This document shows positions 63,163 to 64,000 of a DNA stretch of 64,000 nucleotides, in pieces; position 1 is the stretch's first letter; every line of letters starts with the position of its first letter. Below the pieces are notes generated by a model. The model saw only the letters and a program-made list of their open reading frames with translations, was not told the DNA's origin and searched no databases. The position numbers and the translations under genes were made by a program. Source of the stretch: Candidatus Fibrimonadaceae bacterium (GTDB lineage Bacteria > Fibrobacterota > Fibrobacteria > Fibrobacterales > Fibrobacteraceae); NCBI GenBank assembly GCA_031281275.1, contig JAITFP010000043.1, forward strand, positions 1 to 64,000, given 5' to 3'.

Positions 63163-64000
63163 AAAGAAACAATTTCCCATAATCCGTTCCTCTGCCGCAG
63201 AGTACCTAACCTTTGTCGCCGCTACAGGCGATACTCCTCAAAGCATTGAAATGCGCTATGAAGATGAAAATATATGGCTAACGCAAAAAATGCTCGCAAC
63301 GCTATATGATGTGGAAATACCAACTATTAACTATCACTTAAAGAAAATTTTTGAAGATTCTGAATTAAACGAAGATTCAGTTATTAGAAATTTTCTAATA
63401 ACTGCCACTGATGGAAAAGACTATGTTGCTAAACATTACGGTTTACAGGCAATAATTGCCGTAGGCTTCAAAGTAAATTCTGCTCGTGCCGTTCAATTCC
63501 GCAAGTGGGTTAATAAAATAGCCAAAGATTACACAATCCAAGGTTGGGTAATAGATAAGGAACGGCTTATACAGGGTGGTTCCGTATTAACAAACGAATA
63601 TTTCGATTATTTATTACAGGAAATCAGGGAAATTCGCCTTTCTGAGCGAAAATTTTATCAAAAAATCACCGATATCTATGCCACCGCATTAGATTATGAT
63701 TTAGATGCAAATACTACAAAATTATTTTATGCAACAGTTCAAAATAAACTCCACTGGGCTATACACGGACATACAGCAGCAGAATTAATTTATAAACGAG
63801 CAGATAGCAAAAAGAAGAATATGGGTCTAACAACTTGGAAAAATTCTCCAAAGGGGAAAATCTTAAAAACAGATGTTTCAATTGCAAAAAATTATTTAAC
63901 CAAAGACGAGTTAGAAGAATTAGGACGTATTGTGAATGCTTATCTTGATTTAGCAGAGGTAAAGGCGAAACGAAAAATACCGATGACAATGGATGATTGG
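63155..64000 (+). CDS. RhuM family protein, partial, runs off right edge
   Basis: Not in ORF track (no stop in window). Reads MIKKKQFPIIRSSAAEYLTFVAATGDTPQSIEMRYEDENIWLTQKMLATLYDVEIPTINYHLKKIFEDSELNEDSVIRNFLITATDGKDYVAKHYGLQAIIAVGFKVNSARAVQFRKWVNKIAKDYTIQGWVIDKERL; 8-bp overlap with cas9 3' end. Confidence 0.92.
   Translation, partial: MIKKKQFPIIRSSAAEYLTFVAATGDTPQSIEMRYEDENIWLTQKMLATLYDVEIPTINYHLKKIFEDSELNEDSVIRNFLITATDGKDYVAKHYGLQAIIAVGFKVNSARAVQFRKWVNKIAKDYTIQGWVIDKERLIQGGSVLTNEYFDYLLQEIREIRLSERKFYQKITDIYATALDYDLDANTTKLFYATVQNKLHWAIHGHTAAELIYKRADSKKKNMGLTTWKNSPKGKILKTDVSIAKNYLTKDELEELGRIVNAYLDLAEVKAKRKIPMTMDDW

Noticed and set aside
1-64000. CRISPR array, rRNA, tRNA or transposase genes
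   Set aside because: None recognised by eye; tRNAs cannot be excluded without tRNAscan-SE.

Overview
This 64 kb window looks like one contiguous chromosomal segment from a Fibrobacterota-like bacterium. The evidence is Ser-rich SSSSS linkers, a FISUMP (F. succinogenes major paralogous) domain, type III glutamine synthetase and a CE2-type esterase; the taxonomy is inferred. The left ~15 kb is an accessory/defense region. It holds a type I R-M operon with embedded extra genes (an AbiJ/HEPN-like protein, an AAA ATPase plus a small PD-(D/E)XK-like protein, and an additional half-size HsdS), a UvrA-like ATPase, a T5orf172/GIY-YIG-like gene, a BrnT/BrnA toxin-antitoxin pair and a DUF4143-type ATPase. 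The centre holds a surface/phosphate cluster (DUF4353-like, VTC domain, DUF4956, porin-like, four tandem CotH kinases), then tldD, glmM, a glnN-amt-PII nitrogen cluster, dapF, a FISUMP protein, a CE2-like esterase, recQ, cheR, hisG, a type IV pilin, rsmI and a flagellar fragment (motE-like, fliK, flgD). The right end carries a complete type II-C-like cas9. Its stop codon overlaps the start of a RhuM-family gene that runs off the window and is absent from the ORF track. No cas1/cas2 or CRISPR array is visible. Best candidates for follow-up: the cas9-rhuM overlap, the ATPase/nuclease pair inside the R-M operon, the CotH/VTC/DUF4956/porin cluster, a dispersed 9-bp-periodic coding repeat that ends in GGTTCAGACA, a 43-bp dyad upstream of recQ, an attenuator-like glnN leader, and a recurring TTTCTAYATT box placed 6-12 nt before start codons. 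All calls come from reading the sequence; no searches were run.
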